The notes: generated by a model not told the origin, from the sequence alone. A DNA stretch of 64,000 nt from Oscheius tipulae (GCA_037178975.1 JASJZH010000006.1:7068001-7132000); one strand, 5' to 3'; shown: positions 26,386-38,900, counted from the first letter of the stretch. Translations and numbers: made by a program.

Positions 26386-29244
26386 CTAGAATACAGGAAT
26401 GGAATGTCTTTCCACAAAGCGAAGGTCATCATCAATCCGATCCAACAGAATGAACGATATAAACATGGCAATTGCGGACAGAATGTGCCAAACATCGTGG
26501 TTATCGAAAAAGTTCACGATGATACAGTTCTTATTCAGTTCACGCGACATGGCTGGTGTTTGCTGTAAAAAAAAGTCAGTCAAAAACAAAAGCAAGCTTG
26601 ACTTACACTCCAGTCCGAAACCTGATGGAAGAAGAACCAAAGTGAAGCTGCCCAACACAGAGATGCTATGGCTAAGAGTCCCAAAGCCCGGAAGCTCAGT
26701 CTCTCTCCGTGAGAGAATTTCATGACGATGTAGTAGAGAAGGTAGAGGAACAGATTGGCGATGAAGGGAATCAGAAGGTACGAAGCGAAGTCTGCCGGCC
26801 TGGTGATTTCTCCTAAGAGTATCCTGGAAGACAATTTGAAGCCGATTCGAGTTCGTACTTACAGCACAACATTGATGATATTTGCAAGCAGAAGAAAGAT
26901 GAATCTACCCCAATACCTTGGGAACATGCATGAACACCATTTGGATGAAGCCCAGGCGTAGCGGAAACTGTTCCAAGTCTCCCTCGGATTAATTTTCCAA
27001 ACTCCCTAAAAAAACATTGTACTCGTTGTTTGACTTTGTGGTTTTACCTTGAAATAGAATTCCAAACTGACTAAGGCCATCAGCAAAACATAAATAATCG
27101 GGAATAGTATCCAGACAACATTGCTATGCCATCGCTAAAGTACACTATATTTGCACCTGTTTTTGCAAAAACATACCACCCCGATCATTGCTATCAATAT
27201 GAACCCTGCCATGACGCCGAATGTGTTGTGTGCTTGAGCAATGATATCGGGATGTCGCAATTGGTAGATTTTGAGCTTGCCAAGCAGGGCTATCACGTAC
27301 ATAAACGAGGTATCTGAACAAAGTCTATGGAAAAATATATGAGAAATACCAACCGAACTGATAATTCGTCGCGCTGGGGCAAATGTGATAGCTTGCTGAC
27401 AGCATTCCTTCAAGAATAATCGCGATTCCGATGGCGTATGTCAAGGCTGGATGCTGAGGAAGACCATAGTCCTTAAATTTTGCTTGTAACAAAAAAACTT
27501 TGAGAGATTTACAGTTTCCACAGCTGGTTCCTTCGCAACATGTTGCTTGTAGACCTTGTTCCTCTCATACGTCATGATAATCAGCAGTGCTCCTAGGAAA
27601 ACGTAGGCGGCGTTGCTGATGATATTGTTGAAGGCGAAAAAGTTCCAGAATGGACGAGCACAGCGGAAGTTGTACCTAAAATTGAAGTGAAATACAACAA
27701 AATCCCGAGTAAACCAGCAGAGATCGAGATTTCCGTACGAGCGAATGCTGTCAACTGCATTGAAAACGAGCTGGACTGAAGGTAGAGTGTAGAACAGAGC
27801 GATTATGATAAGATAGCTCAAAAACAATAATGAAATGTTGAAAACATGGACTTACAAAACGTATTTCATGTACTTATCATTCCTCTGCTCGTAGCTTTTC
27901 GTAGCGAGGTCAGCCACCATCAGATGAGTATTGGCTCTCACCACCTCCCGGTCCAATGCATCCGGCAAAAAATCCCAACTTCCACTGAGAGATTGATCAT
28001 CTTCTGGTCTCATGGTATGATGATGTTCGTGAACTCTCATATCGTCTGGAAGCGTTATATTTGAAAACAAAAGAGGATTTACCTCTGAATTGTTGGAACC
28101 TCTCCGAATCAGTACTGTCATAAGACATCTCAAACTTCATGTAGTAGAGAGTGATGAGAAGGATGACGAGAAGAACAAAGGCAATTAGCAACATTGGAAG
28201 CAGGTATTCCTTCTCTAAAAACGAACAAAATAAACAAAACTACAAGTCCTTACGTTTCATTTTGGCAGCAACTCTGACTTCGAAAATCTTTGTAACTGTC
28301 GGAGAGTGCATAGTATGTCCAGTGGCGGGAACAATCCGTTTCCAGCTAGAGCAGTCGTTATCGTTAGGCTCCAACACAAAGACCAGGAAAAATTTCGGGA
28401 AGTGATCTCTCTAGAGAGCGAACTTAAACTTAACATACAGTTTACTCACCTCTACGGCAACTGTAGACTGTTTCGTCATAGTTTGATACATTCCAGAAGA
28501 CAGGACATTGCTTGTTAAATCAGATACCGGGGCCTGTAGTATACTATTACCAACATCGTTATGTAAAATACTCACTCCATAAGGTTGAACAGAGACTGTC
28601 ATACACATGGAGGTGTTCGAATCTACATTGATAAAAATACTGTCAATATCACTTGGGATAGAGACTGAGTAGTACACTGGTTGAGCAACGGAAGCATTGC
28701 AGATGTGAGTTCTATCGAGTCTGATAATAACTTCTTCTTGCATAAACTGATCAAAAACTTACGTAATAGCGAAATCGTCTTGAATCTGCCTGGCAGTGAA
28801 TGTGAACTCGACAGGTTCGACGCTCCAAAGTTCGACAGTTACATTCTGGTCGACCATAAAAGGGTTGAGAGTGCGAGCCACTGTTGTAAATAAAAATCCG
28901 TCAATATTTTCCGGGACCTAAAGAATGGAGAATAAAGGGGTTGAAAGCATAAACAGCACCGTGAAACTGACAATTCCTTTGGGTTGTCGGACGACAACCA
29001 ATAGTGTGACGTTCAAATGTTTCTCCTCTCGTGTTATAACAATTCTACCAACGGATCCCTGAGAAACTTGTTAAACAAGTTAAAAACAGCTTACTTTTGG
29101 TGCTAGAAGCTGGTAGGTGTTGAAAATATTAGGCGCCGTTGTATTAGCATAGTTTCTATTCCATTCGGCCGAAAAAATGGCCGATACTCCTTCGCCTCGG
29201 ACTGTTTGTAGAAGGCCGAAAAAACAAATACAGATGAAAATCAT
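26386..29244 (-). CDS. chup-1: SID-1/SIDT family multi-span membrane protein (CHUP-1-like)
   Basis: About 700 residues in many exons with introns near 40 nt. A signal peptide (MIFICICFFGLLQTVRG) and a large extracellular domain (QPVYYSVSIPSDIDSIF, APVSDLTSN, a late Cys in NDNDCSSW) precede the first membrane span (LLPMLLIAFVLLVILLITLYY). A cytosolic loop carries HEHHHTMRPEDD. Then comes the conserved multi-span core: FYTLPSVQLV, CWFTRD-like and YNFRCARPFW with FNNIISNAAYVFLG, NNHDVWHILSAIAMF-type NHDVWH, and the end DDDLRFVERHSIPVF. The NHD-WH and final IPVF are hallmarks of SIDT1/2 and CHUP-1. Family members move dsRNA or cholesterol/lipids and have hydrolase-like metal sites. CHUP-1 is the relative kept in most nematodes, so I prefer that name; SID-1 itself is possible. 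A leader-type acceptor (CTCTTTAG) is 3 nt before the ATG. Confidence 0.88.
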
Positions 29245-29691
29245 AGGCTAAAGAGTAGTTTTCACAAGAAAGTTTTATGACAAACCGTGGGAAATGAAGA
29301 TAACTGGCGGAGAATGGAGAGAAATTGAAAATAAAGCAATAGCTAGCTGCGTTTGTGGTGTTGTTTACTTGACAACCAGAACAGTCAGGCGGTGGTGCAG
29401 TGTCGCGTCTAGCCCAGCGTGGCAAGTGCAATTACGCTCAGCTCAGGTCAACAACAAGTCTTTTTCACCATAGGTCAATCCATATTGAACCCTGTTTACG
29501 ACAGCCAGCCATTCATAAGAGCCGGTAGAAAACAACAAGCACGTGTTGAAAGCAGAAAAATTTAGTCTTTATATAGTTCTCTACCGGCATAGTACAGTAG
29601 TAAGCATCTGTGAAAAGGAAATCCCGTGAAGTGACAGTCAAAGTATAGAAGAGATCAGTAGTTTGTAGAGGACAGAGTAAAGCTATAGGTT
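29245..29691. other. Gap between DENN and SIDT genes
   Basis: About 450 nt between two minus-strand genes. It contains the leader-type acceptor next to the SIDT start. I saw no clear AATAAA for the DENN gene. No coding sequence is seen. Confidence 0.5.
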
Positions 29692-31832
29692 TCACAATCG
29701 TTTGAAACGACCAAAAATGTTCGAGACACTTTGGGCAAGACGGCGCAGTTCTTTTGGTGTGAAGGCATTGAACTCGGTGACCCAGTACCTATCGATACGG
29801 CGATTGAGGTCATCCTCACTGCTGGGAAGTGGCTCTTCTTGGCTGATAGGTATGGTTCCAAGGATCGGAGTCTGAAAAAAACGTTGATTTAAGATGCTAC
29901 TATGAGCCTACCCTGCTCAGAATCCATTCCTCGAACATGACGGTCTCTTTCAAGTAGCTCAAATAGGGGCGGTAGTCCTTGTTCGGCTGCCCGCTGATCA
30001 ACAGCTCTTTTGAATCATTGTTCCAGAGCTGATGTGCTCCAACAAAACGATAGTGTCCGAAAAGTTCAGCGTACCACTTGAGCATTACCTAAAGTATTAT
30101 TACTTTAAAAACAGGGGGCTCTAACATTTTCAACTTTGAGATCAGCAGCGGGAGCGGGTTCTGCCGCAACAGCCTCCCTGAAACCTTTGATCATAGAAGT
30201 ACACATCTTCCTCGACCAGCCCAGCTTCTCGCAGAACTTAATAGCATTCTTAAAGTTGTAGTTACACAAAAATGGAAACACAGTTACATCATATCTCCAC
30301 TGCTCCAAGTTGGCTGCAGTCGGTACAGTTTCCGGAGAAGGCACAACCACGCCTGCGTCAATATCGACAAACACAAAGTCCATCTACAAACCGACTGTGC
30401 AATGTACAAGCTATTGGCTCACCTGGCGACGATCATAGTCATCCTTGTTTTCGACAATGAGTTCCTTCACCTTGTTAAGGTTGGATCTCAGAATACCCAT
30501 GAGATATGGGGTGGGATTGTCGCAAAGATCTAGAAGATTGTCAGGAACGATTGGAATGAACGTATGTGGCCAGCTTAATGGTCGAATAAGGGCTTCAAGC
30601 ATCTGAACCACTCTGGTCGTGGAGCAAGCAATCTGAAAAACCATTAACACTGATCGATGAAATATTATACGTGTTTTGTTTGAGGGAGACGAATCATGGG
30701 GTGTATTATTTCCGTTTCCCCGACGGAATTTCCGGCAATAAGAATGCGTTGCTCTCCCAATAGTGCTGCCACAAGACAAACAGTCACTTCGGGGGACAAT
30801 CTAAAACATTCGTGTGCAAGGAAAACAAGATTCCTACCTCGAAATAATAGCTGCGCTACCAGATTTCCCGAGAGATTGACCGTAATTTTTAATCTCTATG
30901 TTCCTCACAAAGCCGTTGGACAGCTTTTCAACAACTTTCAGACTCCAACCTTAGCAAAGGTTCTACATGTTTTTCGGTTTCTTACCCTGCTTGGATGAGT
31001 ATGCATTTCTGTGAACCGACTGAAGGAAAGCGTCAAGAAAATTGACTCCCTTCTTTGCATAACTGTACATGTTTCGGACTAGATCCATATAGAAAATGGA
31101 GTTGCGGATAGGTGAAACAACAGTAAGAACTTGTGGATAGATCGCGAGGGCTGTGTTTAAGAAAAATAGAAATGTTTGAAGAATACTCACCGCCCTTCTC
31201 ATTGTCTTCACTGGATACATTATTTGGAAGATATCGCACACAGTAAGCGTATCGTCTAGAATCTAGCATTAAAAAAACTCAAAAATACCTCGAGCCGTCT
31301 ATGTCGGTAATAGCTACCATGAACTCTTCATCCCCTGCCCAATACTCGGCAGGACCAACCTTTTCTTGGTGACTGTAATCGGGATAGAAAAGTACAGCCG
31401 TTCGAGCATAGATTGATTCTAAAGTCCTCATTATTTGTTGTTGGCAAACTCATTACCGTTTTCCGCCTTCTGCGGAAACGCATATTGAATATGTGGATAG
31501 GGCCTGACTTTGCCTGTAGCTTTATCAACTTCTTCCTGCAGATCGATGATAAAGGCCGCCTCGAAGAGACGAGGTTCTGGCAGAGTACAGAACTCTTCCA
31601 CTTTGGCCTTGTGAATCAGTGTGCCTATAAGCTCCGTTTTGCAATCTATTATTTGATTATTACTTACTTCTACGTACGAGTTGAGCTCGTGATGAACGCC
31701 TGTCCAAGTCTGGATTTAGCTGAAAACTACTGTTTGCCAATATTTACCGATTTCTACCTTGACGTCATGTAGTTTGGATGGAGATACCTCGAGTCTTCCG
31801 GAAGTCTTGCCCTTCTTCTGCTTTCTGAACAT
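29692..31832 (-). CDS. DENN-domain Rab guanine-nucleotide exchange factor (DENND2-like)
   Basis: About 568 residues in twelve exons. The basic start MFRKQKKGKTSGRLEV leads to the uDENN part (LFEAAFIIDLQEE, PYPHIQYAFPQKAEN, TDIDGSRRYAYCVRYLP). The core DENN follows (LSPEVTVCLVAALLGEQRI, LIRPLSWPHTFIPIVPDNLL, NPTPYLMGILRS, DFVFVDIDAG), then the dDENN part (WYAELFGHYRFVG, YLKETVMFEEWI). The order and the IPIVPxxLLDxCxxPTPYLMG signature are those of DENN proteins; the GSRRYxYCxRYLP segment favours the DENND2 group, which activates Rab9 or related Rabs in endosome-Golgi traffic. Introns are 33-51 nt. One acceptor (CTGAAAG at about 30937) is not pyrimidine-rich. The DENND2 long N-terminus is absent, so either it is lost or an upstream exon is missed. 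Confidence 0.85.
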
Positions 31833-33240
31833 TCAATTGAGAAATGGTTAGAAAGGAAAGCAAAAAAGACGAACAGACAAAGCATGCATTTTGGTTCCAC
31901 GTTTTGTTCGCAATCGTTATCTTCGGCCGTTCGTCCCAGGGCTTGACCCTGGAGCTCAAAAAAGAGTAAATACTAACTGCGGGAGAAGGTAGTTCGCCGC
32001 TGGTAAAAGGCAAACACTAACGAAAAGAGAGGAAAATGAAGGGGCAGCTGGTCGACTGATACTTTCACGACAACCAAAATCTAATAACGGAAGGGGCGGA
32101 TTAAAAATAGATCAAACTGGAGAGGTACTAAATGATGTCCACATTGATTGCCGGATCGGCATTCACGCTCATACACATGCGTCAGTCTCTCGCGAATGTC
32201 GGCAACGGCAATTTGCACTGTGAAACAACCCCCGCACAAACTGTTAAACGTGCTCAATTTGATGGTATGGTTGATATCAAGAGCGGCTTGAAATTCACGA
32301 CACGAAAAGATGTGGAAACGTATCGAAAAAGTGAGCAGGACGTTGCAGGAACGCCTTATCAGCTGATGAGCTGTTCGGAAAGAACCAAAGACGTTCGAAA
32401 AAGAGAGAGCCAGAGGATGTCAAGGAATCAGAAGAGTGTTAGTTAAAGGCGGAGACGCGTGGCAGAGATAGTCAGAGAGAGGCACACCGCGGGGAGCCTT
32501 TGGTATGAGAAAACTGTTCTTTCGCGACAGAGAGCTTTGCAAATGAACTAAAAAAAAGGAAAGGTTCGAGATCTTCGACCAGTGGCGCAAACCAAAAGTT
32601 GACACAAGTCACCAAACCATCAATAAACAGCGATAAGGCCTTATTAACTCACTTGAAGGCATACTTCCGCAAAAGAGTAGCTCTCTCAGTCTCTCTACCC
32701 AACTCCCTTTCCTCTCGTACGCTAGCCGACGCGTAATACAGCTTTGGATGATGTTTGGCCTCAATTTTCTGAAAACATTAAAATCGAATGTTATGTGTTT
32801 TCTATGTGCCTTGAGCGGGCGTTCATTCTCCGCAATGGGAACAGCATACAGCTCTTCGTGGCTGTGATGACGTCTCAGCTGAAGCGGACTAACTGCGTAA
32901 TAAGGAACGTTTGTGACTTTCTGAAAACGCGAGATCTGAACAGGTTATGAGTCAGACTTAAGCTGGGATCAACTGACCTTGACTTCTCCTTGATTGTTGT
33001 TTTCCTCCTGGCGTAGAACAGGCTGAAAAGTGGAGTGGAATTGTGAAGCTTTACGCAGCACTTTTTTAAATGACACCGAAGTGGACAGACGGACAATCGT
33101 TCACTTTTTCACGTTTTGATCTTAGATTGCCTAAGGGGGCTGCCGTGTTCGCCTCGTTCGTCTTGTTCACGATGGCGGGCAATCAAGATGCGAACATCTT
33201 GTACCGGATCCTACCGAGGCTGAACACGCCTCCAGGCTCA
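31833..33240. other. Divergent intergenic region
   Basis: 1.4 kb between the minus-strand DENN gene and the plus-strand peptide gene. Frames such as 32132-32446 (plus) have no motif or signal peptide. No gene is called. Confidence 0.5.
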
Positions 33241-33246
33241 TATAAA
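33241..33246 (+). promoter_or_regulatory. TATA box of the 33.3-kb peptide gene
   Basis: TATAAA 38 nt before the ATG at 33279, matching the spacing at the two glycine-rich genes downstream. Confidence 0.6.
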
Positions 33247-33278
33247 CAGAAGCAACAACATTAATCTCTTAGAGTGAC

Positions 33279-33582
33279 ATGTTCAAGCTTCTTTTCCTCA
33301 TATTTCTATTTTTTGTCGTGACATTAGCTGAAGATGAAAGGTACTTTTTTCCATTTCTTTTAATGTTTGCTGTACAGTATGCGAAGAATCAAAGAAAGTG
33401 GCAACTACGTGATTCATAGGAAGGAACAAAAGAGCAATGGTGGAACCATTGCGACCTATAGTGGTCAGGGACCTCCACCACTTTCTCTCCTTCCCTTTGC
33501 CGGCACTTTTTGGTTTCCACCAAACATTGTAAGCGGTAAAAACAACACAATCTCCACCTTCTCATCAGGATCTGCTGTTTAA
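33279..33582 (+). CDS. Small secreted peptide, unknown family
   Basis: Two exons with a 36-nt intron encode 88 residues. The signal peptide is MFKLLFLIFLFFVVTLA. The mature part starts acidic (EDE), then basic (MRRIKESGNYVIHRKEQK), and ends in a Gly/Pro- and Phe/Trp-containing stretch (GQGPPPLSLLPFAGTFWFPP) with one N-glycosylation-type site (NNT). There are no cysteines, so it is not a knottin. MRR or RK sites could be cleaved. It has a TATA box at a fixed distance, no leader acceptor, and an AATAAA at 33604. It lies beside two glycine-rich peptide genes in the same orientation, which suggests, but does not prove, shared epidermal or defence expression. Confidence 0.68.
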
Positions 33583-34038
33583 ATAATGGTTAATAGTGTT
33601 TGTAATAAATTGTTATTCTCTGAGTGAAGGTATGAGATTGTAGCAGAAGACCCGGTTCTAGACACTTGTTGAAAAATCTTAATCAAAATAGCCGAAAGTC
33701 CAAACTTTACAGCATAATGGTCAACAGACAGTCTCGTTTACGAGGTGCAACTTTACAACAACGTAACAAAGAAAAAGGCTGAGAATGAAACTGATCTTGG
33801 CTATCTCACAGTTTGCCTAATTTGGCTATGATGCCAAGAAGAAGTCGCGTCACTTGAACAACACTTCCGACTGTTTTTCACGAAGACCGACTGACCGACA
33901 GTGCAAAAAGGTACAATTGATGTTAGATGCCTTTTTAGCGACACACGTCCAACTGAGAAGCCGAGGTCGTCGAAGAGCGCCAAAAGAGCGTATCAACCTG
34001 TTTTAGGGTCATCGCGGATCACTGAAGAGAATGACTGC
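33583..34038. other. Spacer between peptide genes
   Basis: About 450 nt. It holds the poly(A) signal of the upstream peptide gene (33604-33609) and the promoter of the next. No coding sequence is seen. Confidence 0.5.
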
Positions 34039-34045
34039 TATAAAA
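34039..34045 (+). promoter_or_regulatory. TATA box of glycine-rich peptide gene 1
   Basis: TATAAAA, 42 nt before the ATG at 34081. Confidence 0.65.
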
Positions 34046-34080
34046 GTAGACCGAAACGCACTACGGACACTTCTCCACAA

Positions 34081-34450
34081 ATGAAACTTCTCATCGCCCT
34101 CTTCGCTCTCCTCGCGGTCGTCGTGTAAGTCCTCATCCATTACTCATTATTAACTTGTGTTTCAGTACCTTCCCTCAGGGCCGCACCGTCATAGAGAAAA
34201 CCATCATTACCCAGGGACGTCCCGGATTCGGAGGCGGATTCAACAATGGACCCGGACGTGGAGGATCTGGTGGCTTCGGAGGAAACAACTATGGACCTGG
34301 ATGTAGGTGTTCTTTTTATGCTTTTATAAAATTTTTCCAGTCAACCGTGGACCCTCATACGGAGGCGGAAATGGATTCAATAGCGGACCTGGATTCGGAG
34401 GACGTGGAGGCAACACCATTATCAAGGAGACTATCATCCACCGCGGTTAA
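34081..34450 (+). CDS. Glycine-rich secreted peptide 1 (caenacin/GRSP-like)
   Basis: Three exons encode about 96 residues. The signal peptide MKLLIALFALLAVVV is followed by TFPQGRTVIEKTIITQGRPG. Then come Gly/Phe/Asn/Pro repeats (GFGGGFNNGPGRGG, GFGGNNYGPGFNRGP, GFNSGPGFGGRGG) and an end NTIIKETIIHRG. The body resembles the glycine-rich epidermal peptides of C. elegans (caenacins, NLP and GRSP proteins) that respond to infection or damage, but composition alone cannot prove orthology. The flanking blocks VIEKTIITQG and IIKETIIHRG are unusual and are shared with the gene at 35.6 kb. Introns are 40 and 38 nt. TATA promoter and an AATAAA at 34476. Confidence 0.75.
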
Positions 34451-35558
34451 ACTGACTTTAATGAACAAAGCTTTCAATAAATACTATTAAGTTCTATACT
34501 ACTGTGCTGTTCAATATCGATAGGAAAGGAAGTAGCATTTTCACCTGTGTCCTTGACAGTTTAGCGTGGTACATCCGCTCAAGACAAACCGTTTGTTTAC
34601 CTGGAAAGCTTCGGAAATGGTCGCTATGTAATCAGGGCTAGAAGCCCAAAAGGAGTACAAAGTACCATTGTTCAAAAAACGATCAACTAGAAAAATTATT
34701 GATTCTAGCCAATAGCTACAGAAGTCAAAGTCACATACCTCTTCTACTAAAGTGCGAAGGCGTCCGTCAGTCTGTCTGTCATGGTGTCCGCACAGTTGCC
34801 TGTCAGACCGGTACTCTTTCCCCCACTCCACACTTGGAAATTTTTTGGGAAATTTGGATCACACCTATACCAGAAGATCAGAAATTGATAGAAATGGATA
34901 CTTGATGCCAAGTATGTTAAATGGTCATGATTCCCATCATTCGAAAGCCATTTTGAACATTGAAGCCGAAGTGGTCTCTCCCTCGCGTGATCTTTTTCTC
35001 CACATTCAAAAAGTGGTGTGAGGAGAAAAGAGACCTACCCTGTCTGTCAATACTAAAAGCCTAAAGCTGACAATCAGTTCATAGAGACAAAAAGACAAGT
35101 TTGTAAGAAACTACTATTAGACAAACGGCAAGGCCGCCTGTTAGCAATTCTAACAATCAGCCAAGTCTAAATGGCGGCGAAGATGCCGTCGGCAGCTGGT
35201 AAACTCGACAAAACTAGTTGTGGATGTTTTCAGATCAGAATTTCGACAGTAAACTCCTGTTAATCCACCCGGATATAGTGACTACCCTGTGTTTTTCCAA
35301 TACCAGCAAAACTGTTTGTCTTTCCATGACAGCCTCACTAGAGTCTTGGTCGGATGAAAGTTGATCTAAACCACTGACTCAGCTGTTCAGTTCCATTGCC
35401 ACTTTTTAGAGGTCGTCTTTATCGAATAAGCTTAGTGGCGTCAATTCTGTCTGACTCCCTATTGTTTAACGTCACACGAGAAGAAGAAGTCTGTCTCTTT
35501 GCCCATCATTCAGCCAATTCTTTTCAGTGTAAGAAACTGACCGCGCACTCGCAGCGCC
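34451..35558. other. Spacer between glycine-rich peptide genes
   Basis: 1.1 kb. Frames at 34541-34831 (minus) and 34699-35021 (plus) overlap each other and have no family support. No gene is called. Confidence 0.5.
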
Positions 35559-35565
35559 TATAAAA
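35559..35565 (+). promoter_or_regulatory. TATA box of glycine-rich peptide gene 2
   Basis: TATAAAA, 41 nt before the ATG at 35600. Confidence 0.65.
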
Positions 35566-35599
35566 GACAGTTACCGGCGTCAACACTACAACTGGCGTC

Positions 35600-35912
35600 A
35601 TGAAAGTTTACGCGGCTCTTCTCTTGGCTGTTTTGGCCCTTCTTTCTCTCGCTTCGTAAGTTTATACCCAACTTTCTCAAAGAGCTATTCGTATAGGGCT
35701 ACACCCAGAGACAAGCGACAATGGGGACCTGGCTACGGACCCGGGTACAGAGGCGGTTTTGGAGGTAGAGGCTATGGTCCTGGATATGGTTTGTCATTTT
35801 CCAGTTTTCAACGAACGAACATGTTTTAGGAAATCGCTACGGACCCGGTGGACGATGGGGAGGAAGACCCACTGTTATCGAGAAGACTGTTATCATCCGA
35901 CCCGGCAAATAA
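35600..35912 (+). CDS. Glycine-rich secreted peptide 2 (NLP-29/caenacin-like)
   Basis: Three exons encode about 76 residues. The signal peptide is MKVYAALLLAVLALLSLASA. A short pro-part TPRDKR ends in a dibasic site. The mature peptide starts QWGPGYGPGYRGGFGG and repeats Gly-Tyr/Pro-Gly units, ending WGGRPTVIEKTVIIRPGK. A Gln-Trp-Gly start after the cleavage site followed by Gly/Tyr repeats is the layout of NLP-29-type and caenacin antimicrobial peptides made by nematode epidermis. The C-terminal VIEKTVII matches the N-terminal block of the 34.1-kb gene, linking the two as paralogs despite different repeat bodies. Introns are about 40 nt. TATA promoter. Confidence 0.78.
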
Positions 35913-38900
35913 TTGTACATATAATGAACGCTTTGCTTGAAATGAACTCACCTTGGGCATGATGGGAGGTCGGCTGGCAAGCTTTGTGTTGGCCGAAAGA
36001 GACCCAACTACAAATACAGATATACAAATAGTGTAAAAAAGAGCTCACATTTGTTCTCCAAGTATATATTGTGTTCGAAAGTTCGCTTCGGCTTTTGTGG
36101 AGGGATCTTGGCTATTTCACTGAATCAGAAATTGACAGAAACCAATCAGAAGTTCTTACATTAGAGGCTGCGCTTCGGAAAATGACCGAATTTTGCGGGT
36201 GTGCTCGCCGTTCTGAAATGAGACGACTGTTTCCCAGTGTAAGTTGCCCGCATTTGCATATTTCAATGCAAAACTTCCAGTTTAGAGCGTGACTAACTGA
36301 CCGCAAACCCCGGATTCGAAAACTTACCTGATTACATCCTCCCAGTGTCTCAAAATAACTTTTTCGTTCTTTGACCGACAGACTCCTGTTCTGAGACATA
36401 AAAGCCTGTAAACATTATTGTTACACAAAGTGAGAAGAGAAAAGACAGAAGGAACAGTGACAGATTACATCAGAACATCGAGAGAGATGACTGTGAGATA
36501 TGGTCGGACATCTAATATAGGATATGAAAATTGGATGGACAGTTGGGTCAGAAATAACCGTCCTGATGGACTGTTTGAACAGTTGAGGAATGATTAGTCG
36601 CCTCTCGAATCAATAAACTCGAACTGTCAATAGTTCAGTCAAATTACTGGCTACTTCTAGCCGGCTGGATCTTACTTTCTTTTCCGCCGGGTCGCCAGGC
36701 GACTGGTTTCTAAGGGACGATCCCGCACCGTTAAGGCTTAAGCTGTAATCAACTTTTTGGCATTTAGGCAAAGCAATGACCATATTTCGTGCTGAAGGAT
36801 AAGGAGAGTGAAAGGCGCTGTCTTCCGGTGAAATGGTAAGTGAGACGAGCATCTAAAGAGGTCAATCTGGGCGAGCGGACCTCCTCGTCTGATTTGCATA
36901 GACCAAATCCGCTGCCATCATCTTGAAACTGCTGGTAAAAACCGAAGTGTGAACTGTTCGTGGCTTTTGGGCAGTCTTCGACCGCCGACGCCGACGTCGA
37001 TGGCTATGCAGAAACCAGGCGCAGTCCAGCAATTACAGGATGAACTCGTCGACCAGACTATCGTCTTGTTGCTTTCGACTACAGTAGACACTATTTTCAT
37101 CAAGGTCTTCCCGATATTGAAATGATCAGGGACTTCGGAGGTCTGCTTAGGGAGGAGAGAGTCATCGGTAACTATGGTAAGCTGCACTAAACCAATTTTC
37201 AGTGCCTCTGGGAAAGAGCCTTTATGACGGAACTCATCACAGGAAAGAGCAAATGATGTAGGGTACCAGCGGAAAGAATGGTCAAATTAGAAATCGCATC
37301 GCACCGGTGGACAGGCTGACCACCACCGGTCCAAATTGGCAATAGAGGGTACTGCAATTAGCTGTCGTACACCGATTGCCCGTTCGGAAACATTGCCAAC
37401 GTAAACATAGCAAACAGCTAATATAAGCTTTTCTTTAAAATTTTGTTCTAGAAAGTTTGAAGACAATCGAATCAGTTGTCTCATTAGGAACAGGGACCAT
37501 TCCATATATTTGATTAATTTGACTCTCGACTGACTTATAGGACTCTAAAATATATGGGGGACCCGAAAATAAGTAGGGGACTCTAATAGAAGGGGATTCT
37601 GATTTTACAAAGAACAAGCAGAACATTCGAGAAACAGAAGACATCAACAACAGTTTACTTCGAAGATAGAGACAAGAGAGAGAAAGACAAGAGTGAGAGA
37701 GAGATAGATAGAGGGTGATAAAGCGAGAGATTAGTTTAGTCCGAGTCCTAGTCCTAGCAGCTGTATCGTGTGAGTTGTGATCTCCGTGCCGTTTTCTCCC
37801 ATCCTCTCCTCTGGTTCAAGACAGTTCTTTGACTAACCATACAAGGATGGAGTTGTGATTTTTTTTATGACCAATTCTCAAGCATCTTTGTGTGCGTTAT
37901 CGAAGTCTACACTCCGTAGATTATAATGTCGTATTTCCGGATTTGAGTTTTCTGTTTCTCACTAATTGAGCCCTGTTTTCATAATAACAGATGTTGAATG
38001 GTTTTCAAACACTTCATTAGTGATAATCTACGTATTTAATTAGTCTTTGGGTGGAATACTGTCCTTGCCCAGTAAAATAGATCATCTTCCTAGCCCCTCA
38101 TCACTTTTTGCAAAGTAACGTTTGTTCTCGAGGAAAAGCCGCGCGATTACTATTACTCAGTTATCAGCTTTGAGGGTACCTATCACGTTCCAACACGCTT
38201 CTGAGCTGCGAAAAACCTAGTCTAAGCGGGGTCTGAGGTGCCATCCTGCGTCAACACCACTTCCTTAAGAAGCTATCTAGAAGCTTAGCCTTACTTAAGG
38301 GATTGCTTTCAAAATTAGATGCTGGCCATCAAGCTACGTAGCAAAGAGACGATCCGGTGTTTGTTTGCGATCTGGACACTCACTCTCTACGTAATATACC
38401 CGAAAAGCGGCTTTCTCAACATGGCTTTAAGCCGATGTTCTTCTTACTCCAACGTGTACATATATACATAAGCAGAGCAAGACCAGTGGTCTGGAGCCTT
38501 TTACACGGGTATTTTCTACTGACATTTACAAATTTAAAAATGCTTTCTGCACTAATTGTTCCTGATAAACGTGCGGCGCTGTATGTCTGCCGGAATCACC
38601 AAACTTCCTTCCAAATCGCATCAAATGTTTTACGCTTCAAGAGTACTTGAATCAACAAAACGACCAATACAGTTTAGGTTAGTAGTTTCTAGTGAGGTAA
38701 CAAATTGGTGACACTTCCTTTGGAGCTGGTTCGAAGACACTTTGCCGCTTTGCACCCTTTTTCCCTGAACATTTTTCGAATTTTCGAAGCGTCACTAATC
38801 GCATCAGGAAGTATGCCTTATGCCTGGGAAATCCCTAGCCGAGCTGATCTACGTCTAGAAAATCCAGAGGGAATAGAACAATATAGAAAGTCGTGCAGGA

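Noticed and set aside
37300..37330. ACCGGTGG/CCACCGGT inverted pair
   Set aside because: Too short and isolated to call a transposon end or terminator.
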